A stretch of DNA of 64,000 nt from a virus: positions 1 through 64,000 of IMG/VR virus record IMGVR_UViG_3300030294_000015; one strand, given 5' to 3'. Positions within the stretch are counted from its first letter, which is position 1. Each line of letters starts with the position of its first letter. A model generated the notes under the pieces. The model had not been told where the DNA came from. It saw only the letters and a program-made list of their open reading frames with translations, and made no database searches. Shown here one piece after another: positions 45,714 through 54,705 of this stretch. The translations under genes were made by a program, and so were the position numbers.

Positions 45714-46874
45714 ATGATAACAAAACAAAAATACTTTACTTATGATTTTAGTAAACTTGACACTCTTATGTCTAAACTAAAAGATGATCATTCTACACAT
45801 ATTTTAAATGATATTAAAGATGAATTAAACAGATTCTTTAATGATGCTAAATGTATTAATGTATTATTCAATATCAATACAGACAAATTGTTTTTTGGAA
45901 TGTGTGTTATGCCTGTATTAAGAGATGATGATATAGATAATATAATTAAAGGAACTGATATAAAGGTAAGAATAGCTAGTTATTATGTAGAGATAGATTC
46001 TAAATTACTAGAACTAAATCTTTCATCAAGAGAACTAACTGCTTGCTTATTACATGAAGTAGGTCATGTAATAAATGATACATCTGGTACAGAAAAAATT
46101 AAAAATGCAGTATCTGTATATTTGGCTCAGAAAGATAAAAATCTTAGAGAAAATATGGATAAAGATAGAGAGATATATAGAATGGGTATAGAGACAGGTA
46201 TATCTAAATTAAATAGTATTTTCGGAATAGATGATGAAGAAATTATTGCAGATTCATTTGTTGTAGCATGTGGCTATGGCGATGAATTAAGTAATGCATA
46301 TAAGAAGATATTAAGTTCTACTGGAAAATTAAACAAGGGAGTAAAGAATAAATTAATCACTTTACAATGGACTTTATCATTAATATTACATATGAAAGCA
46401 AGTAGACTACCTGCATTACATTCTTTAAAAATGTCTGAGAAAGTAGAACCATCTATTCTAATAAAAAATTCTATATCTCATACAGTAGCTGAAATTTCAA
46501 AATATGGTCTTCAAAGTAATAATGAAGGTGCATTAATAGATAAGATTAGTGGATTCTTTGATGATGTTTCATATAGAGATATACGTCAATTAGAAGATGA
46601 ATTGTATGAGTATAATATTAGAGTAAAGAATTGTGAACAAGAGGATGATGCATTAATTCTTACTAGAGAATTAAATAGTAGAATTTCTATATTAGATGAT
46701 TTAATGCTTAGTAAGAAATTAAATGATGGTAATTTTAAAAAATGCTCTGATTTGAAAAATAGATATATATATGTAAGGAAACAACTTACTGATAAGAAAT
46801 TATATTCAGGGAAATACCTTGGAATCTTTCAATGGGAGAATACTACTAAAGGACAACAAAATCCTTATTTATAA
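45714..46874 (+). CDS. Zinc metallopeptidase (HExxH), 386 aa
   Basis: The zinc-binding helix is LLHEVGHVIN (about residues 111-120); a third ligand is likely in DEEIIADSFVVACGYGDEL (about 170), the glutamate-zincin arrangement. I chose ATG 45714 after AAGGAGGATATATGT. The C-terminal 180 residues are helical. It lies between the capsid gene and an AP2-type gene, and the phage also has a serine prohead protease, so the substrate may be a second head protein or a host protein. No signal peptide. Confidence 0.75.
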   Translation: MITKQKYFTYDFSKLDTLMSKLKDDHSTHILNDIKDELNRFFNDAKCINVLFNINTDKLFFGMCVMPVLRDDDIDNIIKGTDIKVRIASYYVEIDSKLLELNLSSRELTACLLHEVGHVINDTSGTEKIKNAVSVYLAQKDKNLRENMDKDREIYRMGIETGISKLNSIFGIDDEEIIADSFVVACGYGDELSNAYKKILSSTGKLNKGVKNKLITLQWTLSLILHMKASRLPALHSLKMSEKVEPSILIKNSISHTVAEISKYGLQSNNEGALIDKISGFFDDVSYRDIRQLEDELYEYNIRVKNCEQEDDALILTRELNSRISILDDLMLSKKLNDGNFKKCSDLKNRYIYVRKQLTDKKLYSGKYLGIFQWENTTKGQQNPYL

Positions 46875-46903
46875 ATTAATAGATAATGTATATTATAAAT
46901 ATG

Positions 46904-46936
46904 ATAGATAACAGAATTTCTGTTATCTATATTTTA
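46904..46936 (+). terminator. Rho-independent terminator
   Basis: ATAGATAACAGA / TCTGTTATCTAT with a three-base loop, then ATTTTA. Confidence 0.75.
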
Positions 46937-46956
46937 AAATTATGGAGGTATATAAT

Positions 46957-47870
46957 ATGAAAAACTTTATGACAAGAGGTGAAATTGTAGATCAGAATTA
47001 TTTAAGAGAGTTACAAGAAAAAATAGATTTTGAATCTACCTTGCCAGAAAAGAAAATATTTATGACGAGAAGCCAGATTCCAGAAAAAACACATCCATTA
47101 ATTGGATTTAACACAATTACAAATTTTGGTACATATATGGAGGTGATTAAGTATAATAATTGTTTTGATATGGATGTTATCATGATAAATTTATTAAGTA
47201 ATGGAGATATAAAATATACAACAAAAAATATAAGAACTTCATATATTAAAAAAGGAAATATAATGTCTCTATATGATAAATCATGTTATAATACTGGGTA
47301 TATCGGAGAAGGTCATTATTCTTTTAAAAGTAATGAAAATATGCATAAAAGTTGGGTTCATATAATGGAAAGAGGATATGACTCTAAATTAAAAGAAAAA
47401 TACAATACATATAAAAATGTAACTGTAGATCCTTATTTTCATAATTTACAAAATTTTGGAAAATGGTATGATGAAAATTATTATGAATTTGAGGGAGAAA
47501 CTATGTGTTTAGACAAAGATATATTAATTAAAGGTAATAAAATATACAGTCCTAATACATGTTGTTTTGTTCCACAATACATAAATGTATTGTTTACTAA
47601 ATGTGATAAAACACGTGGTGATTTACCATTGGGAGTTACACAAAAATATAAAAAATATTATTCACATATTAGTATAAAAAATGAGAATCAAAAAATAGGT
47701 GGTTTTGATATACCAGAAGAAGCTTTTTATGCTTATAAAGAAGCTAAAGAAACTGAAATTAAAAGAATAGCTGATTATTATCTTTATGAAAAGGAGGAAT
47801 CTATATACCACAATATAGAGATATAGTTTATCCTGCGATGCTTAGATATAAAGTAGAAATAACAGATTAG
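46957..47870 (+). pseudogene. AP2-domain, homing-endonuclease-type protein (paralogue 3), frameshifted
   Basis: The third paralogue; start ATG 46957 after ATGGAGGTATATAAT. It has two FMTR tags (NFMTRGE and KIFMTRSQ). The core and AP2-like region match the other two copies. The open frame stops at 47826 (ESIYHNIEI), but shifting to the -1 frame at GAAAAGGAGG (about 47790) restores KGGIYIPQYRDIVYPAML and then YKVEITD, ending at 47870, exactly as in the paralogues. One A is missing from an A-run. It is either a broken gene, a sequencing error in the homopolymer, or slippage assisted by the AAGGAGG sequence at the site. Confidence 0.65.
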
Positions 47871-47876
47871 AAAATA

Positions 47877-47905
47877 ATAGAAAATTAATTTTCTATAAAC
47901 TATAA
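47877..47905 (+). terminator. Weak terminator
   Basis: ATAGAAAA / TTTTCTAT with a four-base loop; no long T tract. Confidence 0.4.
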
Positions 47906-47936
47906 AGTATATAATATAATTTGAGGAGGAATATAT

Positions 47937-48722
47937 ATGTCATTAAACGACGCTGGAAATTATAATAATAATAAAGATAGGGATTATAGAGTGACTGTCT
48001 ATAGTTCAAATACATTTAGTAATGTTGATAGTACAATAGAAAAATCAAAATTAACTTATACATTTTGGAAGGGTTTATTAAAAATATCTATAGCACCAAT
48101 GATTCCAAGTAATGATGATTCAGTAAATTTTGATTATAAAAAAGAAAGTTCTATTTATCTTTCACCAATGCTTGCTTCTATGGGTTATAAAAAATTTAAA
48201 GAATTTATGGAAAATCCAGATAAATTTGAATCTAGAAGTATTCCAACTAGAAGTGGTGCATTAATTAAATTATGTAAAGGAGAACAATATGGTATTAAAG
48301 GACATGTATTGGTTATTGAGAAAATAGGAGAAGATGGATCTATTATAGGAGGTCATTTATACGAATTTAATACAGATAAGTATTATGGTATAGATAATAT
48401 AAATGAAGATGATTTTAGTTTTGATAAATCATATTATAAAGATCTTGAGATAGATTTCTTATTACTAACATTAAAATCATTTTATGAATATTCTGTTGGA
48501 TCGTCTGCTTACTTTAATATGGATTATAATAGATTTGAACAATCTAGATTAACAGGTAAATTGAATAAAATAGGAATTGCTCTCAATATAGAAGATAAGT
48601 CTGGGTATAATAAAGGATATGGTGGAAGTAAAAATAGTCCTTTTGAATCTAATAAGAATAATAACTCTTCATCAAATAATGATGAATATTCTTATAATGA
48701 TATAGAAGAACAACTTGAATAA
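47937..48722 (+). CDS. Possible single-stranded DNA-binding protein, 261 aa
   Basis: A folded first 190 residues (YRVTVYSSNTFSN, YTFWKGLLKISIAPM, GHVLVIEKIGEDGSIIGGHL; beta-rich) is followed by a low-complexity Gly/Ser/Asn linker and an acidic C-terminus (YNDIEEQLE). Barrel, flexible linker and acidic tail is the usual SSB layout, and replication genes lie nearby. The fold itself is not recognised, so this is inference. The start follows GAGGAGGAATATAT. Confidence 0.45.
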   Translation: MSLNDAGNYNNNKDRDYRVTVYSSNTFSNVDSTIEKSKLTYTFWKGLLKISIAPMIPSNDDSVNFDYKKESSIYLSPMLASMGYKKFKEFMENPDKFESRSIPTRSGALIKLCKGEQYGIKGHVLVIEKIGEDGSIIGGHLYEFNTDKYYGIDNINEDDFSFDKSYYKDLEIDFLLLTLKSFYEYSVGSSAYFNMDYNRFEQSRLTGKLNKIGIALNIEDKSGYNKGYGGSKNSPFESNKNNNSSSNNDEYSYNDIEEQLE

Positions 48723-48730
48723 ATTAATTT

Positions 48731-48762
48731 AAAAGGGAATTTATACTTCCCTTTTATTTTTT
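48731..48762 (+). terminator. Rho-independent terminator
   Basis: AAAAGGGAA / TTCCCTTTT with a seven-base loop, then ATTTTTT. Confidence 0.8.
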
Positions 48763-48779
48763 CTTGTGAGGTGAAAATT

Positions 48780-49367
48780 TTGCAAAAAGTGTTATTTTCA
48801 TTTAGTCTAATATTTGATATTGAATATGGTTTATATAAACATATTATGAATGAATATGATGAGAATTACTTTAAATTTAAATTTAAAGATGATATTTATT
48901 TAAAGAATATAATTATGTTTAGAGACAAACCAAATCCTTTATCAAAGATATGTACAAAATTGACTAAAGATAATATAGATGATATATATGAAGATATAAT
49001 GAAAAATGAATATGATAAAGTATTAGAAAATGTTATAAGCACAGATTTGATAGATTACATATCAATTCTAAAAGGTACTAATAGATATGAACCTAATATA
49101 TTATGTAAAAATAAACAAGAAGAACAAATATGTAAACAGAATGATCTTATACCAATCTATAATATCGATAATGAATGGGAAATTTTTTCCAAAGAATTTT
49201 ATTCATTATATTTTAGATATTTTGATGAAATCGATATAACAGAGATAGATGGAATGAATATATACTTTTCAAATACATTATATAATATAATAAACAAAAA
49301 ACAGTTAATATCTATAAATAATATAATAAGATTTATAGATTTATATACAATTAAAAAACCAATTTAG
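48780..49367 (+). CDS. Hypothetical protein, about 195 aa
   Basis: I prefer TTG 48780, six bases after GAGGTG; GTG 48771 is possible but would overlap that site. Mixed alpha/beta, acidic, Tyr- and Asp-rich, with no motif. It sits 13 bases before the chaperonin gene. Confidence 0.6.
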   Translation: MQKVLFSFSLIFDIEYGLYKHIMNEYDENYFKFKFKDDIYLKNIIMFRDKPNPLSKICTKLTKDNIDDIYEDIMKNEYDKVLENVISTDLIDYISILKGTNRYEPNILCKNKQEEQICKQNDLIPIYNIDNEWEIFSKEFYSLYFRYFDEIDITEIDGMNIYFSNTLYNIINKKQLISINNIIRFIDLYTIKKPI

Positions 49368-49380
49368 GAGGAATAATAAA

Positions 49381-51282
49381 ATGAAAATTGTAAAGAATAA
49401 TGTTATTAATAAGGAAGCAACTAGATTATTTCAATCTGAAACTTTAAAAGGATTAGCTGAGTCTATCTTAACATCTGCTGGACCTATGGGTTCATTGTCC
49501 AAGATAATACTTCACATGGCTCAAGATCCAAATAGCCCAAATAGAAATAGACCTATAGTAAAGTATACAAAGGATGGACATAGTATACTAAGTTATATAA
49601 CTCATTGTGATAATGGTTTATTATGTAATTCAGTAGCAAATGATACATATGATGTAACCGCTTATGTAAAAAAGAAAACAGGTGATGGATCTACAGGAGC
49701 AGTTAATATGGCTTCTTTAATATTTGATAATCTTATAGAAATTGAAACAGAAACAAAACTACCTCCTAGAGAAATTATGAAACAATTTGGACAAGCTGTA
49801 GACTTAATTTCAGAAAAGATTAAATCTTATGCTATACCTTTTACATCTGATGAAGCTTATAATATAGCTTATATATCTTCAAATGGTGATGAAGAAATAG
49901 CTTTAAATATTAAACAAATTTATGAAGAATTTGGTAATGATGTATTTATTGATGTAGATATATCAACAGATGAAATTAGTAGAATGAAAATATTAGATGG
50001 TATGAGTATTAATACTGGATTTAATAGTCCTGCTTATATAAACAATCAACAAAAAGGAACTGCTAATATTCAAAAGCCTAGAATTTACTATTTTAGAAAT
50101 ACAATTGATACACCAGAACAAATTGAATTGTTAGCTTCTATTATAATGAATAATATTCTAACACCATATCATACAAGACAACTACAAAATGTAAAGCCTA
50201 CTGTTATTTTAGCACCACATTTAGCTAATGATACTTTGGTTGAATTAAATGAAGTAATTAAATTAATGAATATGTATAATAGTCCTGAATTAATTGCTAA
50301 TAAACCACCATTACTTGTAGTTACAAATATCAATGCAGATGAAGCTACAGATGATATTGCTCAATTATGTGGATGTCCTATAATAAGAAAGTATCAATCT
50401 ACAGAACAAAGAGATAAAGATAGATCAGAAGGAAAAGCTCCTACATCAACAACTATAACTGAAGAATGGTATGGAACTGCTGATGTAGTCGAATCTGATG
50501 CTGTATCAACTAAGTTTATAAATCCTAAATTAAAATTCTCTACAAAAGGAAAAGAAAGAAAAAGAATTTGTGAACAAAATAGAGAAAAATTTGTTTCAGA
50601 AGAAGATGATGATGAATCTGTGGATAGTTCAGAATTCAAAGCACTAGTATCTTCATTAGAAGCAATGTTAAAAAAAGAAAAGAATGAAAATGCTACAATA
50701 GATATAATTGGTAGATTAGAAAGAAGAATAAAGTCACTAAAATCTAAAGTTGTTATATACCAAGTTGGTGGTATAAGCGTAACTAAAAGAGATTCAGTAC
50801 AAGATTTAGTTTGGGATTCTGTTAAGAATTGTAGATCTGCTGTTAAATCTGGTGTTGGTTATGGATGTAATATGGAAGGATATTTTGCATGTAGAGAACT
50901 TCTAGAAAGACCAACAGAATTAGATTTATCAGAAACAAATGTGAAGTTTATAGAAATGGTATTTGATTCTTATAGATCATATATTACTAAATTATATATG
51001 TTCTCATTTGGTATCGAACAAGAAGATGCAGAACAATTATTAGATACTAATTCTAGAGATAGTATTATAGACATAGCTAAAGGATATAATGAAGGGGATG
51101 TTGAGTACAGTGATTCTATTAAATCATCTATAGATACTGATGTAGTTGTATTAGAAGCTATTTCTAAAATAGTATCATTAATGATGACATCTGCACAAAC
51201 TATAATTCCAGATCCAATGTTAGACTCATATACTTCAACTGCTGAAACAATACTTAAAAATAGATTAGTTCAAAATGTATAA
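49381..51282 (+). CDS. GroEL-like chaperonin, 633 aa
   Basis: Family signatures in order: SAGPMGSLS (about residue 31), the ATPase motif KKTGDGSTGAVNMA (about 98-111), ISSNGDEEIA (about 163), GMSINTGFNSPAYIN (about 210), QVGGISVTKRDSVQDLVWDS (about 461), and GVGYGCNMEGYFACRELLE (about 490), the counterpart of GVVAGGGVAL. It is about 85 residues longer than GroEL, with a charged insertion (about 390-450) at the apical-intermediate boundary. It folds phage proteins, perhaps capsid or RNA polymerase subunits. I see no GroES gene in the window; known phage chaperonins can work without one. The start follows AGGAGGAATAATAAA. Confidence 0.9.
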   Translation: MKIVKNNVINKEATRLFQSETLKGLAESILTSAGPMGSLSKIILHMAQDPNSPNRNRPIVKYTKDGHSILSYITHCDNGLLCNSVANDTYDVTAYVKKKTGDGSTGAVNMASLIFDNLIEIETETKLPPREIMKQFGQAVDLISEKIKSYAIPFTSDEAYNIAYISSNGDEEIALNIKQIYEEFGNDVFIDVDISTDEISRMKILDGMSINTGFNSPAYINNQQKGTANIQKPRIYYFRNTIDTPEQIELLASIIMNNILTPYHTRQLQNVKPTVILAPHLANDTLVELNEVIKLMNMYNSPELIANKPPLLVVTNINADEATDDIAQLCGCPIIRKYQSTEQRDKDRSEGKAPTSTTITEEWYGTADVVESDAVSTKFINPKLKFSTKGKERKRICEQNREKFVSEEDDDESVDSSEFKALVSSLEAMLKKEKNENATIDIIGRLERRIKSLKSKVVIYQVGGISVTKRDSVQDLVWDSVKNCRSAVKSGVGYGCNMEGYFACRELLERPTELDLSETNVKFIEMVFDSYRSYITKLYMFSFGIEQEDAEQLLDTNSRDSIIDIAKGYNEGDVEYSDSIKSSIDTDVVVLEAISKIVSLMMTSAQTIIPDPMLDSYTSTAETILKNRLVQNV

Positions 51283-51297
51283 TAACAAATAAAATAA

Positions 51298-51330
51298 TAC
51301 CGATGGATTTAATTTCCATCGGTAATTTTT
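51298..51330 (+). terminator. Rho-independent terminator
   Basis: TACCGATGGA / TCCATCGGTA with a loop of about seven bases, then ATTTTTAT. Confidence 0.85.
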
Positions 51331-51346
51331 ATAAGGAGTTGATATA

Positions 51347-52135
51347 ATGGAAATGTCTTTTCCAGAATATATTGAAAATCCATCTGGTAATAAAAATGGT
51401 GTTTGGACACATAGAGCTATGTATAAAGATATGTATGGTCAAAAACTTACTAAGATAATAGTAAGAGAAACTGGTAAAGTAAACTACACTTTATATTATA
51501 CTAAAGATACATATACAATACATTTTAAAATACCATCTGAAGTTGTGCCTAAATTTTATTATGACACAGTAATTATGTTTTATATCAATGATCAATTTAT
51601 TTCTAATAATAATAATATTAGAAAGTATAATGTAAAATTCTATTCTAATGATCCAGCATTTGTATTTACATTTGCTTATTCCTTTTTAAAGAATGATATG
51701 TTTATAAAAGATTTAATTCCAAAAATGAGTAAAGAAGCAGTTAAGAAAGCTGCGGTAGAAACAAATCCTAAAAATGAAATTGGATATGTAAAATCTATTT
51801 ACTTTGCTTATCTATTAATGGATAAATATAATCTATGGAGTAAGTCTACATTTACTATGTATGGTGAAAAATATGATAAATCTAAATTATTATCAAAGAT
51901 AGAAAATGCTGATAAGAAAATAGATGATAGACAAAAACAAGCAGAAGATATTAGGAAACAAAATAAGATAGAAAAAGAGAAATCTAAAAATAAAAGGAAA
52001 TCAAATCCTAATGATGTGAAAATTACTAACAATGTAAATACTTCGAGTAAGATAATGTCTAGTATTAAAACTAAAACTGTGGGTACAATAAAGAATATAA
52101 GTAATAATAAAAACCCCAATTTTAAAAAGTTTTAG
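51347..52135 (+). CDS. Hypothetical protein with basic C-terminal tail, 262 aa
   Basis: Folded N-terminal 180 residues (THRAMYKDMYGQKLTKIIVR, YTIHFKIPSEVVPKFYYDTV) are followed by a coiled, then very Lys-rich tail (KEKSKNKRKSNPN). The tail suggests binding to nucleic acid. The start follows ATAAGGAGTTGATATA. It sits between the chaperonin and the intron-containing gene. Unknown family. Confidence 0.6.
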   Translation: MEMSFPEYIENPSGNKNGVWTHRAMYKDMYGQKLTKIIVRETGKVNYTLYYTKDTYTIHFKIPSEVVPKFYYDTVIMFYINDQFISNNNNIRKYNVKFYSNDPAFVFTFAYSFLKNDMFIKDLIPKMSKEAVKKAAVETNPKNEIGYVKSIYFAYLLMDKYNLWSKSTFTMYGEKYDKSKLLSKIENADKKIDDRQKQAEDIRKQNKIEKEKSKNKRKSNPNDVKITNNVNTSSKIMSSIKTKTVGTIKNISNNKNPNFKKF

Positions 52136-52172
52136 AATTATATATTATATACTTGAAGGAGGAGATTAAATT

Positions 52173-53114
52173 ATGAAAAAATTTATGACAAGGGACGAAA
52201 ACAAAAAAATCATCAGTGTTTCAGATTGGCAGGCAGAACCACAAGATTTATTAATTATGCAAATAAATGATTATATAATCGCACCTGTTTCAAAATATTT
52301 CAATGCGGATCAAAGTATGGATTATTTTTCAGTAAGATCTAAAAAAGCATATAATAGACCTGAACTTAGAGCACTAATAGTACATAAATTGAATTACTTT
52401 GAAAAGTTCTATGATACTGATAAAGAGTTGTTAGCTGTATATGCTAATATAAAGTATCTTATAGATTGTGAGCCTAACTATACTAAAGAATCATTATTCT
52501 ATGATCTAAAGAAGTACATAATTCATGGACCATCCTTATCATTAAAAATGGACTATATGAATAAGGATAATTATAGACCAGCAAAAATTAAATTTAATGG
52601 AAGCGATAGGTTATTATACTATGATAATAGTCATATATATATAATGATGAGAATATCATTAACTATGACAGCTATTATTCCATTACTAACTCATTTTGCC
52701 AATAAGAAAAAAGTACAATTGATAGAACCCTTTCTATTAGAAATTTATTCTTACATTATTAGATCATATAGTGATTTTGTAGATTTATATTCTAAATATA
52801 CAGGAACTTGTGCTACTATTATATCTAAGAATAAAAGATATAATAGTATATGGAATAATCAGGATATAAGATCTATAAATGAAACTACTCAAACAATAGC
52901 ATCTGTAAATAATATCATAGTAAACATTATGCCAAAATATATATATAATGACTCCGCAGTCACTTTGAACTTCGCATCTGTAGGTAATGTTATTAAGTAT
53001 AAAATAACTGATGCTGGGTATGATTTTGCTTATTCTTCTCTCAGTTCATCAGATAGGGATTTTGAAGAGATAAGCTCATTTGATAAGTATGAGGCATTGC
53101 TAAGTAAGTGTGAT
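52173..53114 (+). CDS. Intron-interrupted gene of unknown function, exon 1
   Basis: 314 codons ending SKCD at the intron. Starts MKKFMTRDENKK, with the FMxR tag at the very N-terminus, after AAGGAGGAGATTAAATT. The product is helical and Tyr/Ser-rich. Joined to exon 2 it is 501 residues. No family is recognised. Group I introns favour conserved codons of essential genes, and the two other introns here cut catalytic motifs, so this is probably a core replication or transcription protein (inference). The primase gene follows exon 2 directly. Confidence 0.7.
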
Positions 53115-54705
53115 CGGTTTGGTCACTTCTCTATAGTAATATAGAGTCGAATAACTCTCTATAAATTGCTGGGAAGCTCACAAAAGTTCATAAACCATAA
53201 TAGAAATAAAAATGGTAACGAAAGCAGAAACAATATATGAACCTGACATATGCTGAAATAAAAGCCTATTATATAGGTGCTAAGTGTTATTGACAAGGAG
53301 TAATCAGCAGCAAATTAATATTATCATCTTAAAAAATACGAATAAGAAGGGAAAGATATTTATACAATTAAAATCATTTATGACACGAGATATACCTAAT
53401 CCTAATCATACATTTCTAAAGAAAAACGGTTTACAACAATTCATGATAAGAGAACCATTTTTATTTGAAGAATGGGTACAAATATGTACATTCTTACCAG
53501 AAGTGAAAGAATATTATTGGATAAGTAATCATGGTAAAGTATTAAATAATAAATCCATACCATTTGTACATATGAATATTAACTTGGATAACCGTGGATA
53601 TGAACAAATTTCATTGTCTACAAATAATGGAGGTAAAACTTTTAAAGTACATAGATTAGTAGGAATAGCATTTAATTATATAGATAATTATGAAGAATTG
53701 ACAGTGAATCATTTAGATGCAAACAAACGTGATAACTATTCATATAATTTACAATGGGCTACTAATTATGAAAATATGAGACATGCATGTGAACATGGTT
53801 TGTTTCCTGTTGGTGAAGATTCCTTTTTAAGTATATTATCTAATAATGATGTAGAAAATATATGTAAATATCTTCAAGAAGGATTACCATTTGAAACTAT
53901 TATAGAAAATGTTCCAAACATGAATAATCTTAGATACCCAATATCTTCAATATGGTCTATTTATAGTAGATGGGCATGGAAACATATTTCTAAAAAATAT
54001 GAGTTTAGTATCTATAAAGGTAATAGATTTAAATTTAATAATAATGAAATTATTAAAATATGTGAATATTTGGAACAAAATCTAGATTATAAAGAAATAA
54101 TAAAAGGATTAGGATATGATATAACTAATATGTCTAAAGAAACTTTAAAGGAATATAATCATTCTATTAGTACTATAAGATTAAAACAAACCTATACTGA
54201 AATATCTAAAGATTACAATTTTCATACTGAAAGAAGTTATCAAAAATTTAATACAGATGAAATACATGAAATTTGTTTTTATTTACAAAGCGGTTTAGAT
54301 TATGAAAAAATACTAAAAAGAATGAATGTTGTTCCTAATAATGAAACAGAACTGTATAATTATAAATGTGTAATATCAAGAATAAAAAGCAGAAGATGTT
54401 TTCAAAATATATCAAACAATTATGAATTTTAAGATGATAATTAATTTGTTCAACGACTATCGAAAGCTATATACTAAGACGATATTCTTAGTTGAAAATA
54501 AGGTATTAGAGATAATACACGAAGCAAGTAGAGTAGAGCCAAGTGGTAAGGTTTCTCGTAATAAGAGATATAATACCTTTTAAATCGAAACAAGAGAGCT
54601 GCCTATATATTCGTTATAGGTAGATGATATAGTCTACTATCTTACTTAACAGTAAGGAAGTTTATAATAAAACTGTACTATCTAACGAATAGTATGAATA
54701 CTAGG
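53115..54705 (+). ncRNA. Group I intron with HNH endonuclease ORF
   Basis: The 1591-nt intron begins CGGTTTGGTCAC after exon ..GTGTGAT; exon GTGAT pairs with GTCAC (P1, ending in U-G). P2 is ATAGAG..CTCTAT. The core is AATTGCTGGGAAGC (P), GTAATCAGCAGC (Q), GTTCAACGACTATCG (R) and GATATAGTCT (S). The 3' end is placed at 54705, giving SKCD-EALVLQ in frame; three consecutive Gs make this uncertain by one or two bases, but frame fixes it. The 5' part is almost identical to the intron at 22657-24398. Confidence 0.8.
53380..54432 (+). CDS. HNH homing endonuclease (NUMOD4-HNH plus three HTH-like repeats)
   Basis: Intron-encoded sibling of the 22846-24102 protein. NUMOD4-like: YYWISNHGKVLNN. HNH: VHRLVGIAFN, VNHLDANKRDN, LQWATNYENMRHACEHG. 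Then three repeat units with NEIIKICEYLEQNLDYKEII-type helices. The first ATG is 53380, inside the FMTRD tag; the aligned sibling starts upstream at a residue that is ATA here. So the N-terminus is either shortened or begins at a non-ATG codon. A second tag copy (QFMIRE) follows. Role: intron homing. Confidence 0.75.
   Translation: MTRDIPNPNHTFLKKNGLQQFMIREPFLFEEWVQICTFLPEVKEYYWISNHGKVLNNKSIPFVHMNINLDNRGYEQISLSTNNGGKTFKVHRLVGIAFNYIDNYEELTVNHLDANKRDNYSYNLQWATNYENMRHACEHGLFPVGEDSFLSILSNNDVENICKYLQEGLPFETIIENVPNMNNLRYPISSIWSIYSRWAWKHISKKYEFSIYKGNRFKFNNNEIIKICEYLEQNLDYKEIIKGLGYDITNMSKETLKEYNHSISTIRLKQTYTEISKDYNFHTERSYQKFNTDEIHEICFYLQSGLDYEKILKRMNVVPNNETELYNYKCVISRIKSRRCFQNISNNYEF

Noticed and set aside
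20527-52119. Antisense open frames, for example 28295-28627, 29171-29524 and 51808-52119 opposite strong genes
   Set aside because: They are hydrophobic, low-complexity mirror frames of A/T-rich genes, lack ribosome-binding sites and oppose genes with clear domains.
53115-53144. Last ten codons of the first frame at 52173
   Set aside because: They lie inside the intron; GTGAT pairs with GTCAC to place the splice site at 53114.
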